A stretch of 64,000 nt of DNA from Bradyrhizobium sp. CB1717 (lineage in GTDB: Bacteria > Pseudomonadota > Alphaproteobacteria > Rhizobiales > Xanthobacteraceae): positions 8,463,001 to 8,527,000 of the forward strand of contig NZ_CP121666.1 of the NCBI RefSeq assembly GCF_029714325.1, given 5' to 3'. Positions 39,214 to 50,212 of this stretch are shown here, piece after piece (position 1 is the first letter of the stretch; each line of letters begins with the position of its first letter). Below the pieces are notes generated by a model. It saw only the letters and a list, made by a program, of their open reading frames with translations. It made no database searches and was not told the DNA's origin. The translations under genes and the position numbers were made by a program.

Positions 39214-40478
39214 TCAGTTACGCTCGCCAGTCCCAAGAAGAGCAGCCGGAAGCATCACTCCCGCCGGTCGAGGAGCATATTGCGCCCGCGCCGCGCGTCT
39301 CGGTCCAGGCCTTCTGCGAGACCGTGGAGACGGCTGCCGCGGTGCAGTCGGCCGGCGAGGATCGCCGCCTCGGCAAAGCTCACCTGAAGATCCAGATGGG
39401 GGGCATGGCCGCCGCGATCGAAGCCTACCGCTCGGCGCCCACGCCGAACGTGATCGTGCTCGAGAGCGACGGCCGCAACGACCTCTTGGGCGGCCTCGAC
39501 CAGCTCGCCACCGTCTGCGACGCCGGCACCCGCGTGGTGGTGATCGGCCGCATCAACGACGTCACGCTCTATCGCGAGCTGGTGCGTCGCGGTGTCAGCG
39601 ACTACGTGCTCGCGCCGGTCGGCCCCATCGACGTCGTGCGCTCGATCTGCAACCTGTTTTCCGCACCGGAAGCCAAGGCGGTCGGCCGCATCATCGCGGT
39701 GGTCGGCGCCAAGGGCGGCGTCGGCGCATCCACCATCTCCCACAACGTCGCCTGGGCGATCGCGCGCGATCTCGCGATGGACGCGGTGGTCGCCGATCTC
39801 GACCTTGCCTTCGGCACCGCCGGGCTCGACTACAATCAGGACCCGCCGCAGGGCATTGCCGACGCTGTGTTCTCGCCCGATCGCGTCGATACCGCCTTCA
39901 TCGACCGTCTGCTGTCGAAATGCACCGACCACCTCAGCCTGCTGGCGGCGCCTGCCACGCTCGACCGGGTTTATGATTTCGGCACCGACGCCTTCGACGC
40001 CGTGTTCGACACGCTGCGCTCCACCATGCCGTGCATCGTGCTCGACATCCCGCACCAATGGTCGGGCTGGACCAAGCGCGCCCTGATCGGCGCGGACGAC
40101 ATCCTGATCGTGGCGGCGCCGGACCTCGCCAATCTGCGCAACACCAAGAACCTGTTCGACCTGCTGAAGGCCTCGCGCCCGAACGACCGGCCGCCGCTCT
40201 ACTGCCTGAACCAGGTCGGCGTCCCCAAGCGGCCCGAAATCGCCTCCACCGAGTTCGCCAAGGCGATCGAGAGCCAGCCGGTCGTCTCGATCCCGTTCGA
40301 GCCGCAGATCTTCGGCTCGGCAGCCAACAACGGCCAGATGATCGCGGAGATCTCTGCCAACCACAAGTCGATCGAGATGTTCCTCCAGATCGCCCAGCGC
40401 CTGACCGGCCGCAGCGAGACGAAGAAACAAAAGTCATCCTTGCTTTCACCCCTGATTGAGAAGTTGCGGGGAAAATAA
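39210..40478 (+). CDS. cpaE: Pilus localisation ATPase CpaE (TadZ)
   Basis: 422-aa protein: N-terminal receiver-like domain (VIVLESDGRNDLLGGLDQLA, without a full phospho-acceptor set) and a MinD/ParA-like ATPase with the deviant Walker A KGGVGASTI (about 170) and AVVADLDLAFG. TadZ proteins place the pilus machinery at the pole. Confidence 0.94.
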   Translation: MISYARQSQEEQPEASLPPVEEHIAPAPRVSVQAFCETVETAAAVQSAGEDRRLGKAHLKIQMGGMAAAIEAYRSAPTPNVIVLESDGRNDLLGGLDQLATVCDAGTRVVVIGRINDVTLYRELVRRGVSDYVLAPVGPIDVVRSICNLFSAPEAKAVGRIIAVVGAKGGVGASTISHNVAWAIARDLAMDAVVADLDLAFGTAGLDYNQDPPQGIADAVFSPDRVDTAFIDRLLSKCTDHLSLLAAPATLDRVYDFGTDAFDAVFDTLRSTMPCIVLDIPHQWSGWTKRALIGADDILIVAAPDLANLRNTKNLFDLLKASRPNDRPPLYCLNQVGVPKRPEIASTEFAKAIESQPVVSIPFEPQIFGSAANNGQMIAEISANHKSIEMFLQIAQRLTGRSETKKQKSSLLSPLIEKLRGK

Positions 40479-40499
40479 GCCGCCGCATGGAGTCGTTAA

Positions 40500-41969
<1,470 letters not shown>

Positions 41970-41985
41970 GTGGGTCAGCGACGCC

Positions 41986-42963
41986 ATGAACATGCAGGTC
42001 CTCGCCCTTGCCTTCCTCGCCACCGCCGCTGTCGGCGGCATCGCCTGGGTCTTCCTCTATCCGTTGCTGTCCGGAGAACGGCAGGCGGAGAACCGCCGCG
42101 CCTCGATCGCGCGCGCCGACGCGCCGGCGGCCAAGCAGACCGAAAAGAGCCAGCGCTCGCGCCGCGAGCAGGTCGAGAGCTCGCTCAAGGATCTCGAAGC
42201 ACGGCGTCAGCAGGAGAAAAGCGTTCCGCTCAGCGTCCGCCTGTCACAGGCGGGGCTGGACTGGACACCGCAGAAATTCTGGATCGTGTCCGCCGTCGTG
42301 GCGGGCGTGCTGTTCGCGGCCGCCATGTTCGTCGGCGGCGGCCTGCTCGGCGCCGCCGGCCTTGCCTTTGCCGGCGGCCTCGGCCTGCCGCGCTGGGCAC
42401 TCGGCTTCCTGAAGAATCGTCGCGAAGCCAAATTCCTGAAAGCGCTGCCCGACGCCGTCGACGTGATCGTCCGCGGCATCAAGGCGGGCCTGCCGCTGTT
42501 CGAATCGATCAAGGTCGTCGCCGCCGATTCGCCCGAGCCGCTGCGCAGCGAGTTCCTGGCGATCATCGAGACGCAGGCGATCGGCATGCCGCTCGGCGAA
42601 GCCTGCTCGCGCCTCTACGAACGCATGCCGCTGCCGGAAGCCAATTTCTTCGGGATCGTCATCTCGATCCAGCAGAAATCGGGCGGCAATCTCTCCGAAG
42701 CACTCGGCAACCTCTCCAAGGTGCTGCGCGACCGCAAGAAGATGAAGGAAAAGATCCAGGCGATGTCGATGGAAGCCAAGGCTTCGGCCGGCATCATCGG
42801 CTCGCTGCCGCCGATCGTGATGTTCCTCGTTTATCTCACGACGCCGCACTACATCTCGCTGCTGTGGACCCATCCTACCGGCCAGCTCATGCTGGTCGGC
42901 TGCGTCATCTGGATGTCGATCGGCATCATGGTGATGAAGAAGATGATCAACTTCGATTTCTGA
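41986..42963 (+). CDS. tadB: Flp pilus platform protein TadB
   Basis: 325-aa inner-membrane protein with a T2SSF domain (LPDAVDVIVRGIKAGLPLFE, QSGGNLSEAL-like segment QKSGGNLSEALGNLSKVLRD) and four helices. ATG 41986 is chosen as the start nearest the first helix; it follows cpaF by 16 bp. Confidence 0.94.
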   Translation: MNMQVLALAFLATAAVGGIAWVFLYPLLSGERQAENRRASIARADAPAAKQTEKSQRSRREQVESSLKDLEARRQQEKSVPLSVRLSQAGLDWTPQKFWIVSAVVAGVLFAAAMFVGGGLLGAAGLAFAGGLGLPRWALGFLKNRREAKFLKALPDAVDVIVRGIKAGLPLFESIKVVAADSPEPLRSEFLAIIETQAIGMPLGEACSRLYERMPLPEANFFGIVISIQQKSGGNLSEALGNLSKVLRDRKKMKEKIQAMSMEAKASAGIIGSLPPIVMFLVYLTTPHYISLLWTHPTGQLMLVGCVIWMSIGIMVMKKMINFDF

Positions 42964-42972
42964 CGGTGGCGT

Positions 42973-43947
42973 ATGGTCGAATTTCTCGTTTCGAAACTTC
43001 ATGACGTCCGCTTCATGACCATGCTGCTGGCGGCCATCGCCGCCAGCGCCACCGTCTATACGCTGGTGATGCCGCTGTTCGCCGGCGAAGGCCTCTCCAA
43101 GCGCATGAAGGCGGTGGCAAGCGAACGCGAACGCATCCGGCAGCGCGAGCGCGACCGCCTCAACAAGAACGAAAAGGTCTCGCTGCGCCAGACGCCGAAG
43201 CAGATCGTCTCCAAGGTCGTCGAGGACTTCAACCTCACCAAATGGCTCGCGCAGGAAGCTGCCCGCGACAAGCTCATCATGGCGGGCTACCGCGGCCAGG
43301 CGCCCTACATCACCTTCCTGTTTGCGCGCATGGTCGCTCCGATCGTGCTGTTCATGGGCTCGATCCTGTACGTGTTCCTGATCGCGCACATGGACAAGCC
43401 GCTGCCGGTCAAGATCGGTATCTGCATCGGCGCCGCCTATGCCGGCCTCCAGGCGCCGATGCTGTTCCTCAAGAACGCGATCTCCAAGCGTCAGCTCTCG
43501 ATCAGGCGCGCCTTTCCCGACGCGCTCGACCTGCTGCTGATCTGCATCGAATCCGGCATGTCGGTCGAAATGGCGTTCCGGAGGGTCGCCACCGAGATCG
43601 TTGGCCAGTCGATCGCGCTGTCGGAAGAGTTCGCGCTGACCACCGCCGAGCTCTCATATTTGCAGGACCGCAAGGTCGCCTACGAGAACCTGGCCCGGCG
43701 CACCGGGCTCGAGGGCGTCAAATCGGTCTGTCTCGCGCTTCAGCAGGCGGAACGCTACGGCACGCCGCTCGGGCACTCGCTGCGCGTGATGGCGCAGGAG
43801 AACCGCGACATGCGCATGAACGAGGCCGAGAAGAAGGCCGCCGCGCTGCCGCCGAAGCTGACGGTGCCGATGATCCTGTTCTTCCTGCCGGTGCTGTTCG
43901 TCGTCATTCTCGGGCCGACCGGCATCAAGATCTCCGAGCTGCAGTAA
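42973..43947 (+). CDS. tadC: Flp pilus platform protein TadC
   Basis: 324-aa T2SSF-domain membrane protein (FPDALDLLLICIESGMSVEM, QAERYGTPLGHSLRVMAQEN, LPVLFVVILGPTGI). It forms the inner-membrane platform with TadB. The gene is 9 bp after tadB and last in the plus-strand tad operon. Confidence 0.94.
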   Translation: MVEFLVSKLHDVRFMTMLLAAIAASATVYTLVMPLFAGEGLSKRMKAVASERERIRQRERDRLNKNEKVSLRQTPKQIVSKVVEDFNLTKWLAQEAARDKLIMAGYRGQAPYITFLFARMVAPIVLFMGSILYVFLIAHMDKPLPVKIGICIGAAYAGLQAPMLFLKNAISKRQLSIRRAFPDALDLLLICIESGMSVEMAFRRVATEIVGQSIALSEEFALTTAELSYLQDRKVAYENLARRTGLEGVKSVCLALQQAERYGTPLGHSLRVMAQENRDMRMNEAEKKAAALPPKLTVPMILFFLPVLFVVILGPTGIKISELQ

Positions 43948-43954
43948 CGCGAAG

Positions 43955-43976
43955 GGCGGACCGCGTGCGGTCCGCC
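43955..43976. terminator. 10-bp hairpin between tadC and the TPR gene
   Basis: GGCGGACCGC-GT-GCGGTCCGCC, a perfect stem between converging genes. There is no T tract on either side, so its role as a terminator is inferred from position. Confidence 0.5.
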
Positions 43977-44007
43977 TCGGCAATCAGGACGAGATAACGC
44001 GGGGCGA

Positions 44008-44829
44008 TCAGTCGGACTGACTGAGCGAGGCGACCGGCGTCCGCTTCGGCGCGCCGCGCTGGCCCTCGCTGCGGTTCAGCATGTCCTTGAGATAGGCAAC
44101 ATTGGCCGCGGCCTGGTCCGGCGGCAGGTCCGCCTTCACGATGGTCTCGGCCTCGGCGAAGCGGCCCTGGAGACCGACGACCAAGCCGAGATTCTGCCGC
44201 ACCCGGCTACTGGCGCGCGGCGATGCATAGGCCTGCCGCAGTGCCTCTTCGGCCTTGGGCAGGTCCTTCGACAGCATGTAGGACAGGCCGAGATTGGAGA
44301 GCACGCCGGGATCGCCCGGTGCGATCTTCAGTGCGCTCGCATAATAAGAGCGCGCCTCCTCGTGACGGCCCATCTGATCGAGCGCCGTGCCCTGGACCGA
44401 GAGCAGGCGCCAGTCCGGATTGTCGGGCGAATGCGCCTTCGACAACACGTCGAAGGCCTGCTGGAAATTGCCATTGTCGGCGAGCGCGCGGCCGTACTGG
44501 GCGAGCAGCGCCTTGTTACCGGGATTGGCGATGGTCGCCTGCTCCAGCACCGCGGCGGCTTGGGCGCGCTGGCCGTTGGCGCGCAGGGCCTGGCCATAGC
44601 CAAGCGCGGCCTCGGCGTCCTTGGGATTGGCACGGTAGCCCTCGCCATAGACCTCGACGGCGCGCGCGGGGTCGCTGGGAGCCGCCTCCGCGCGCGAACC
44701 GGTCGACCCGATCGAGCCGGTGACGTCGGAGAGCTTTGACATTGCCGTGCAGCCGCCGAGGCTGATCGCCACCATCGCGACCAGCGAGGCAGACGCAAGA
44801 AGCCGGGCAGGACTGAACCGTTGACGCAT
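44008..44829 (-). CDS. TPR lipoprotein (TadD-like)
   Basis: 273-aa protein with a lipoprotein signal (LVAMVAISLGG/CTAMSK) and four to five tetratricopeptide repeats (for example DAEAALGYGQALRANGQRAQ and PGVLSNLGLSYMLSKDLPKA). TadD proteins are TPR lipoproteins required for Flp pilus assembly, and the position at the end of the tad locus supports this, although it is transcribed in the opposite direction. Confidence 0.87.
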   Translation of the reverse strand: MRQRFSPARLLASASLVAMVAISLGGCTAMSKLSDVTGSIGSTGSRAEAAPSDPARAVEVYGEGYRANPKDAEAALGYGQALRANGQRAQAAAVLEQATIANPGNKALLAQYGRALADNGNFQQAFDVLSKAHSPDNPDWRLLSVQGTALDQMGRHEEARSYYASALKIAPGDPGVLSNLGLSYMLSKDLPKAEEALRQAYASPRASSRVRQNLGLVVGLQGRFAEAETIVKADLPPDQAAANVAYLKDMLNRSEGQRGAPKRTPVASLSQSD

Positions 44830-44914
44830 GACGCTTTGACTCTCGAGCGGATGGATCGAGCCGAACGCGCCAGCAATAGACTGTTAACCCTAATGGCCGG
44901 TTAACGCCGGGCCC

Positions 44915-46411
44915 TCATGGCGGCGTCGGTGGCGGGGCCTCGCCACCGAGCCCCAGATCGAGGCCGAGCTCCTTCATTTGCTCGTTGATGTCCCGCAGCA
45001 GTTGCAGCACCTGCGCCTCGGCCTCGGTGCCCGTGCGTGGCATTCCCTGGCATTCGCGCCGGAGGTCCTCACGGCTGACCACACGCCGCGCAAGGAGCTC
45101 GTCGAGCTGAAGCTGATCGATGCCGAGCACGCCGGCGGATTGCTCGACCAACCGGCGCAGCAGCACCGCTACCGCGGCAACCGCGTCGGCGGCGCCATGC
45201 CTGGTCCCCGACCTCGAGAACTTGCGGTCGACATCGGCCCAGGCCTGAGAGGTGACGAGATAGGTGTGGAGCGCATTCACCGAACCCGGCTCGCCGTCGG
45301 CGTAGAAGTCACGGCGCATCAGGAGCCGGCGCGCCAGTGCCGCCACCTGATCCCGCCTCAGTGTCGCGATTGAAGCAATCTCGATCGCCGTCTGGACGGC
45401 CGGATCGCGGGAATAATCCCGCCCTGCCGGCAGGCGGATGACGCCGTCCGGCAGGTTCGAGTCGAGCAGGCGGAAGCCGCCACCATTGCGCGGTCGCGAA
45501 TGGCGCGCGATCGCAAATCCATAGTCCGAAGAGCCGGCATCGGACATTGGGCCAAAATGGATGATGTTGAATCCGGCATCGTCGCCGCCCTGCCCGGTCG
45601 AGGACGGACAGGACAGCACGTAGACGGTGCGCCAGAACGCTTCACTGCCGTTGCTCCGCGTCGCGCGCGGATCGGGAATCGAATAGCGGGTCAGTCCCTC
45701 GACATGCCGGTGACCGTGCAGGACCAGATCGACGTTAAGCGAGGTCGCCGCTTCAAGGAAGGTCGCGGGAGCGGCGAGATACATCAGCGGCTCGTCCGGA
45801 GCGCCGAGGAACCGCTTTGCCTCGCCGGTCGCCTGCGGCAGCGGATGATGGTGCATCGCCAGCACCCGCACCAGGTTTTCGGCCGGCTCGAAATAATCGG
45901 CGCGTCCAGCCGATCCAAGGCTGCCTGCAAGCTCGACACTCAGCCGGGCGGAATCGGCAACCATGGCGCCGTAGGAGCCCTGGTCGATCGTGCCACTCGC
46001 CAGCGTCGTGAGGCTTGCGCGGTTCGAATCCAGCAGCACCAGATCAAGGCCGGCCTGGCGGTAGTAGACGCTCTTCGAGGTCCGCGGCAGATGCAGGTAA
46101 TCGTAGACATCGTGACGGCCCGCACGCTGGCTCGCCCGCTTGACGTCGTGATTGCCGGCGACCGCCTGGATGTCGGTGAACAGCCCGGTCTGCCGGAAGG
46201 ACGCGATGACCGAGAGCGCTTCGTCGAGCGCGCGCGGCGTTGGATCGTCGACGAGATCGCCCGTGATCAGCAGGATGCGATCGGGAACGTCGGCGAAGTC
46301 CGCCATGCTCCCGCGCAGAGCAGTGCCAAGCGCCTCTATTGTCGCGAGCAGCCGGCCTGACCCGTCCAGATGCAGGTCGGAGATCTGCGCAATAACGAAC
46401 GATCTATCCAT
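44915..46411 (-). CDS. Calcineurin-like metallophosphoesterase with extra C-terminal domain
   Basis: 498-aa protein. The metal-binding motifs are ISDLHLDG (D-x-H), ITGDLVDD (GD), AGNHDVKR (GNHD), MHHHPLP and LHGHRH. The catalytic domain occupies about 1-300; the remaining 200 residues are a helical region with no recognised domain and a Pro-rich end (GGEAPPPTPP). ATG 46411 is chosen because it starts just before the first motif; no good ribosome site is seen and the frame is open to 46588. The substrate (nucleotide, phosphodiester or phosphoprotein) is unknown. Confidence 0.85.
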   Translation of the reverse strand: MDRSFVIAQISDLHLDGSGRLLATIEALGTALRGSMADFADVPDRILLITGDLVDDPTPRALDEALSVIASFRQTGLFTDIQAVAGNHDVKRASQRAGRHDVYDYLHLPRTSKSVYYRQAGLDLVLLDSNRASLTTLASGTIDQGSYGAMVADSARLSVELAGSLGSAGRADYFEPAENLVRVLAMHHHPLPQATGEAKRFLGAPDEPLMYLAAPATFLEAATSLNVDLVLHGHRHVEGLTRYSIPDPRATRSNGSEAFWRTVYVLSCPSSTGQGGDDAGFNIIHFGPMSDAGSSDYGFAIARHSRPRNGGGFRLLDSNLPDGVIRLPAGRDYSRDPAVQTAIEIASIATLRRDQVAALARRLLMRRDFYADGEPGSVNALHTYLVTSQAWADVDRKFSRSGTRHGAADAVAAVAVLLRRLVEQSAGVLGIDQLQLDELLARRVVSREDLRRECQGMPRTGTEAEAQVLQLLRDINEQMKELGLDLGLGGEAPPPTPP

Positions 46412-46630
46412 TTTGCGCCGCTCATTGCGAATGCTGCGCCGCCCAAAACGATGAGAGAAATTGCCTTCGACGAATAGCTTGATGCCGGTCTCAGCCCGGG
46501 CAAGGATCACCCGGGGGCAACCGCATTCCTGCGCTCGATGCGTGCAGAAATGCACGGCACAATCTAAAATGTTCGCCAATAATGCCACAACCGCAGCGCT
46601 AGTAAAGCCCTGCGACCGCGCTCTCGTGAA

Positions 46631-46663
46631 CGGCAGTTCTCAACGTGGATACGAGAGCTGCCG
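46631..46663. terminator. Hairpin downstream of the small membrane gene
   Basis: CGGCAGTTCTC and GAGAGCTGCCG pair over 11 positions (one G-U) around an 11-base loop, 24 bp beyond the stop of the 67-aa gene. The 46412-46686 gap otherwise shows no gene. Confidence 0.45.
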
Positions 46664-46686
46664 CACAGCGGTTTCGTTTCGTCCGA

Positions 46687-46890
46687 TCAATATTCGATGG
46701 CAAGCCGCTTGCGGATTTCGTCGACGCGCTTGTCGAGCGCATCGAAGCGCGCGTGGACGGAGCGATCGTGAAGATAAAAGACGTAGCCGCCGGCAAGGAA
46801 GGCAAAGATCCAATGATGATGCTCGACATAGCCAAAGATCGCCTCGACGGCCTGGCCGATGAATGTGACCACGCTCCACAGAAATTCCAT
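46687..46890 (-). CDS. Small membrane protein with C-terminal coiled coil
   Basis: 67-aa protein. ATG 46890 has GGGAGG 7 bp upstream, which decides the start against the longer reading. The first 45 residues are hydrophobic (EFLWSVVTFIGQAVEAIFG and HWIFAFLAGGYVFYLH); the end is a charged helix (FDALDKRVDEIRKRLAIEY). Family unknown. Confidence 0.72.
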   Translation of the reverse strand: MEFLWSVVTFIGQAVEAIFGYVEHHHWIFAFLAGGYVFYLHDRSVHARFDALDKRVDEIRKRLAIEY

Positions 46891-47096
46891 TGCATTTCCT
46901 CCCGGCAGGCCTCGCCTTTCGGCTGCCGGCGATCTCCGTACGCCTGACAGCCATTGCCGGAACCTAGCATGGCCCACTTGCTGCGAGTAGCGGCTCACCG
47001 AGCGGTGACGGCAAAGCCGATTGCGGCCACGGCAAAACTCTGCGAAGTCTTCTGGAGTTCGCATGACCTGCCTGACCTGACGATCCGGACCCGCCA

Positions 47097-48470
47097 ATGC
47101 CCTCTGTCTTCGAGACGTCCTCAACCGCCATTCCGATCACCTTCGTCACCAAGTCGAACTGGGAAGGGTTGCGTGAGACGCTGTCGCCGGCGCAACGCCA
47201 GTTCGCGATCGCCAGCGCTTATTCCGCCAAGCCCGGCGGTTATCTCGCGCTGCCCGCATCCGATGGGGCGATCGCACAAGTGCTGTTCGGCCTCGAGGAC
47301 GAAGGAGCAAGATCGCGCGACCTGTTCCGGCCGGGCGCCCTGCCCGGCCTGTTGCCGCCGGGGACCTATCGCTTCGCCAATGCACCGCACGATCCACGGC
47401 TCGCCGCGCTCGCTTTTGCACTGGGGTGCTACCGCTTTTCCCGCTACCGCAAGGCCGAAAGGCCCGAGGTCCGCCTGGTGCCGCCCGACGGCGTCGATGC
47501 CGCCGAGATCGATCGCATCGCGGACGCTGCGATGCTGGCGCGCGATCTCATCAACACGCCCTCCAACGACATGGGTCCCGAGCAGCTCGCCGCGGCCGCG
47601 CAAGCGCTCGCCACCGAGTTCGGCGCGAGCTTTGCCTGCACCATCGGTGAAGACCTGGAGAAGGACTTTCCGCTGATCCATGCCGTCGGCATGGCCTCCG
47701 ACCGCGCACCGCGCCTGATCGATATCGGCTGGGGCGATCCTGATCATCCCAAGGTGACGCTGGTCGGCAAGGGCGTGTGCTTCGACACCGGCGGGCTCGA
47801 CCTCAAGCCGTCGAGCGGCATGCTGATCATGAAGAAGGATATGGGCGGCGCCGCCAACGTGCTGGCGCTGGCGCGCATGGTGATGGACGCGAAGCTGAAG
47901 GTACGGCTGCGCGTGCTGATCCCGGCGGTGGAAAACGCGGTCGCCGGCAACGCCTTCCGCCCCCTCGACATCTTTACCTCGCGCAAAGGGATCACGGTCG
48001 AGATCGGCAACACGGATGCGGAAGGCCGGCTTGTACTCGCCGACGCACTGGCGCTGGCCGATGAGGAAAAACCCGACCTGCTGATTGATCTCGGCACGCT
48101 GACGGGCGCCGCGCGTGTCGCGCTGGGGCCGGATTTACCGCCCTTTTACACCAATGATGAGACGCTGGCCGTCGACGTCGCGCGCTGCGCGGTGAAGGAG
48201 AACGATCCGTTGTGGCGCATGCCGCTGTGGCCGCCTTACGATGCGTGGCTGGACTCCAAGACCGCCACCATCACCAACGCGCCATCCGGCGGTTTTGCCG
48301 GCTCGATCACCTGCGCGCTGTTCCTGCAGCGCTTCGTCGAGCACGCCGGAAGCTGGCTGCATGTCGACATCTATGGCTGGACACCGTCAGCCAAGCCGGC
48401 ACGGCCCGAGGGCGGCGAGTGCCAGGCCGCGCGCGCCATCTACGCATTGCTGAGCGAGCGCTATGCGTGA
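47097..48470 (+). CDS. M17 leucyl aminopeptidase family protein
   Basis: 457-aa di-zinc/manganese aminopeptidase. The metal and catalytic parts are present: LVGKGVCFDTGGLDLKPS, MKKDMGGAANVLALARM, NTDAEGRLVLADAL and LIDLGTLTGAARVALG. The N-terminal domain is short and diverged, as in the PepB-like subgroup common in rhizobia. It overlaps the following NlpC/P60 gene by 8 bp. Confidence 0.94.
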   Translation: MPSVFETSSTAIPITFVTKSNWEGLRETLSPAQRQFAIASAYSAKPGGYLALPASDGAIAQVLFGLEDEGARSRDLFRPGALPGLLPPGTYRFANAPHDPRLAALAFALGCYRFSRYRKAERPEVRLVPPDGVDAAEIDRIADAAMLARDLINTPSNDMGPEQLAAAAQALATEFGASFACTIGEDLEKDFPLIHAVGMASDRAPRLIDIGWGDPDHPKVTLVGKGVCFDTGGLDLKPSSGMLIMKKDMGGAANVLALARMVMDAKLKVRLRVLIPAVENAVAGNAFRPLDIFTSRKGITVEIGNTDAEGRLVLADALALADEEKPDLLIDLGTLTGAARVALGPDLPPFYTNDETLAVDVARCAVKENDPLWRMPLWPPYDAWLDSKTATITNAPSGGFAGSITCALFLQRFVEHAGSWLHVDIYGWTPSAKPARPEGGECQAARAIYALLSERYA

Positions 48471-49317
48471 TCCAGGATACGACCCAAGGCTGACGCCGGC
48501 GCGGGGCGACCTCGCCGCCAAATACCTCGAAGGCAAGGTCGAGGCGGACCGTTTCGTCGAGGGTGAAGAGTTCGAGGTGGTCGAACCGATCGCTTCCGTG
48601 CGTGAGCAGCCGTCCTCAGGCGCGATGCTGATGACAGAGGCACTGCGCGGCGAGCGCATCACGGTCTACGATCGCAACGGCGAAGGCTGGGCCTGGGGCC
48701 AGCTCAATGGCGATGGCTATGTCGGCTGGCTGCCGGATGCCGCGCTGACGAAGCCGGCGGCCGCGCCGACGCACAAGGTCAGCGCACTGCGGACGTTCGC
48801 CTTCCCCGGTCCTTCCATCAAGCTGCCGCCAGCCGCTACGCTCGTGATGGGATCGAAGCTCGTGGTGGCGCGCGAGGAGGGCAGCTTCGCCGTGACGCGC
48901 GATGGGACCTTCGTGCCGAAGACGCACCTCGCCCTGCTCGATCACCGCGAGCTGGACTTCGTTGCCGTCGCCGAGCGCTTCGTCGGCACGCCCTATCTGT
49001 GGGGCGGCAAGAGCAGCCTCGGCATCGATTGCTCGGGTCTCGTGCAGGTGTCCTTGACCGCTTCCGGCATCGGCTGTCCACGCGACAGCGACATGCAGCT
49101 CGCTGGGCTCGGCCGCGCGCTGGAGCCGCACGAGCGGGGCAGTTTGCTGCGCGGCGATCTGATCTTCTGGAAGGGTCATGTCGCGATCGTCCGCGATGCC
49201 AGCTCGATGGTTCACGCCAATGCGCATCATATGGCGACCGTGATCGAGCCGATCGCGCCGGCGATTGCGCGGATCAAAGCGGCCGGCAGCGAGGTCGTTG
49301 CGGTCAAGCGGCTGTAG
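48463..49317 (+). CDS. NlpC/P60 family cysteine hydrolase with SH3 domains
   Basis: 284-aa C40 peptidase: N-terminal SH3-like domains (about 38-155, VREQPSSGAMLMTEALRGER and FVPKTHLALLD) and the NlpC/P60 domain with the catalytic Cys (GIDCSGLVQVS), His (WKGHVAIVRD) and HANAHH. No signal peptide is seen, so it may act in the cytoplasm on imported murein peptides. Coupled to the M17 aminopeptidase gene, which suggests joint degradation of cell-wall peptides; that is inference. Confidence 0.92.
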   Translation: MRDPGYDPRLTPARGDLAAKYLEGKVEADRFVEGEEFEVVEPIASVREQPSSGAMLMTEALRGERITVYDRNGEGWAWGQLNGDGYVGWLPDAALTKPAAAPTHKVSALRTFAFPGPSIKLPPAATLVMGSKLVVAREEGSFAVTRDGTFVPKTHLALLDHRELDFVAVAERFVGTPYLWGGKSSLGIDCSGLVQVSLTASGIGCPRDSDMQLAGLGRALEPHERGSLLRGDLIFWKGHVAIVRDASSMVHANAHHMATVIEPIAPAIARIKAAGSEVVAVKRL

Positions 49318-49602
49318 GGTATCCACCACAACTTGCCGCGTCCGCTTTACTTACGGTAGGCGATGTCGAAATCGATATGGCCGCAGATATTACTGTGAAT
49401 ATTTGAACGGAGCCGACTGCGACATTCCAGCGCAGATAGAACCGGGAGTCTCAACAAGCTCTCAGGGAACACACGCAGCATCACTCGGGCAACCCGCCGC
49501 CGGCTGATAGCACCTCGCGGCGCAGCTACGGAACAACGTTACAACTGAGAGATTTGCGGAACGAAACGCGTCGTCGATCTTTCTCTGGCTTTGGGAGGTC
49601 CC

Positions 49603-49896
49603 ATGAGTTCTCAAGCCAGAGAAGGCGCGTGTGCATTCGCTTGGCGGAACTATTTGCTGATCCATAGCGGCATCGGCGAGGATGATAACAGGCGTTCCGC
49701 CCTCTTCCGCTACATCGCCGATCTTCGCGATATCGGCGAAGATGACTTCGATCTCCTGCAAATAGCCGCAGTCGCTTATTTGAAAAAATTGGATGAACTG
49801 CATGACGACCAATGCGCGCGCCTCGCGGCAGACCAAGTCTTGGCCGAGTGCTTGGAAGCGCGCATTCACAACCGGAGAGGTGACATTAGGCCATAA
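49603..49896 (+). CDS. Small hypothetical protein
   Basis: 97-aa acidic, soluble protein (FAWRNYLLIHSGIGEDDNRR, YIADLRDIGEDDFDLLQIAA). ATG 49603 has GGGAGG 4 bp upstream. Composition is less GC-biased than the neighbours. I do not recognise a family. The 285-bp gap before it (49318-49602) shows no gene. Confidence 0.6.
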   Translation: MSSQAREGACAFAWRNYLLIHSGIGEDDNRRSALFRYIADLRDIGEDDFDLLQIAAVAYLKKLDELHDDQCARLAADQVLAECLEARIHNRRGDIRP

Positions 49897-49921
49897 CACC
49901 CAGAGCGAAGGAGCGAATACG

Positions 49922-50149
49922 ATGGCAGACAAGACCCCTATCGCAAACGATCTCGCGCGCGATCCACAACGGCGCATCGCCGCAACGACAGCAATCGGCA
50001 TGAATGCCTTGAAGCCGATAATCCACTTTCAGGCCTCGATGCTGAGGATGTGGGCCGATAGTATCGAGAAGTTCGCGGGCAATTACGAAAAGAAGCTGGA
50101 CGAAACAGCGACCACGGTCGAGGAACGCGACAAGGAACGCGCCGCGTAG
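49922..50149 (+). CDS. Small hypothetical protein (phasin-like composition)
   Basis: 75-aa protein. ATG 49922 has AAGGAG 8 bp upstream. The middle is amphipathic (PIIHFQASMLRMWADSIEKF) and the end is charged and helical, reminiscent of short phasin-type helices, but this is not a firm assignment. It is 25 bp after the previous small gene, likely the same transcript. Confidence 0.62.
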   Translation: MADKTPIANDLARDPQRRIAATTAIGMNALKPIIHFQASMLRMWADSIEKFAGNYEKKLDETATTVEERDKERAA

Positions 50150-50212
50150 ATCAACTCGACTGGTAGACTGGTAGGTGCAAACCCGCTTTTGGCTACAAGC
50201 AGAAGCATGCCC

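Noticed and set aside
49440..49602. EcfG promoter before the 97-aa gene
   Set aside because: Several GGAAC boxes are present but none has CGTT at 16-17 bp.
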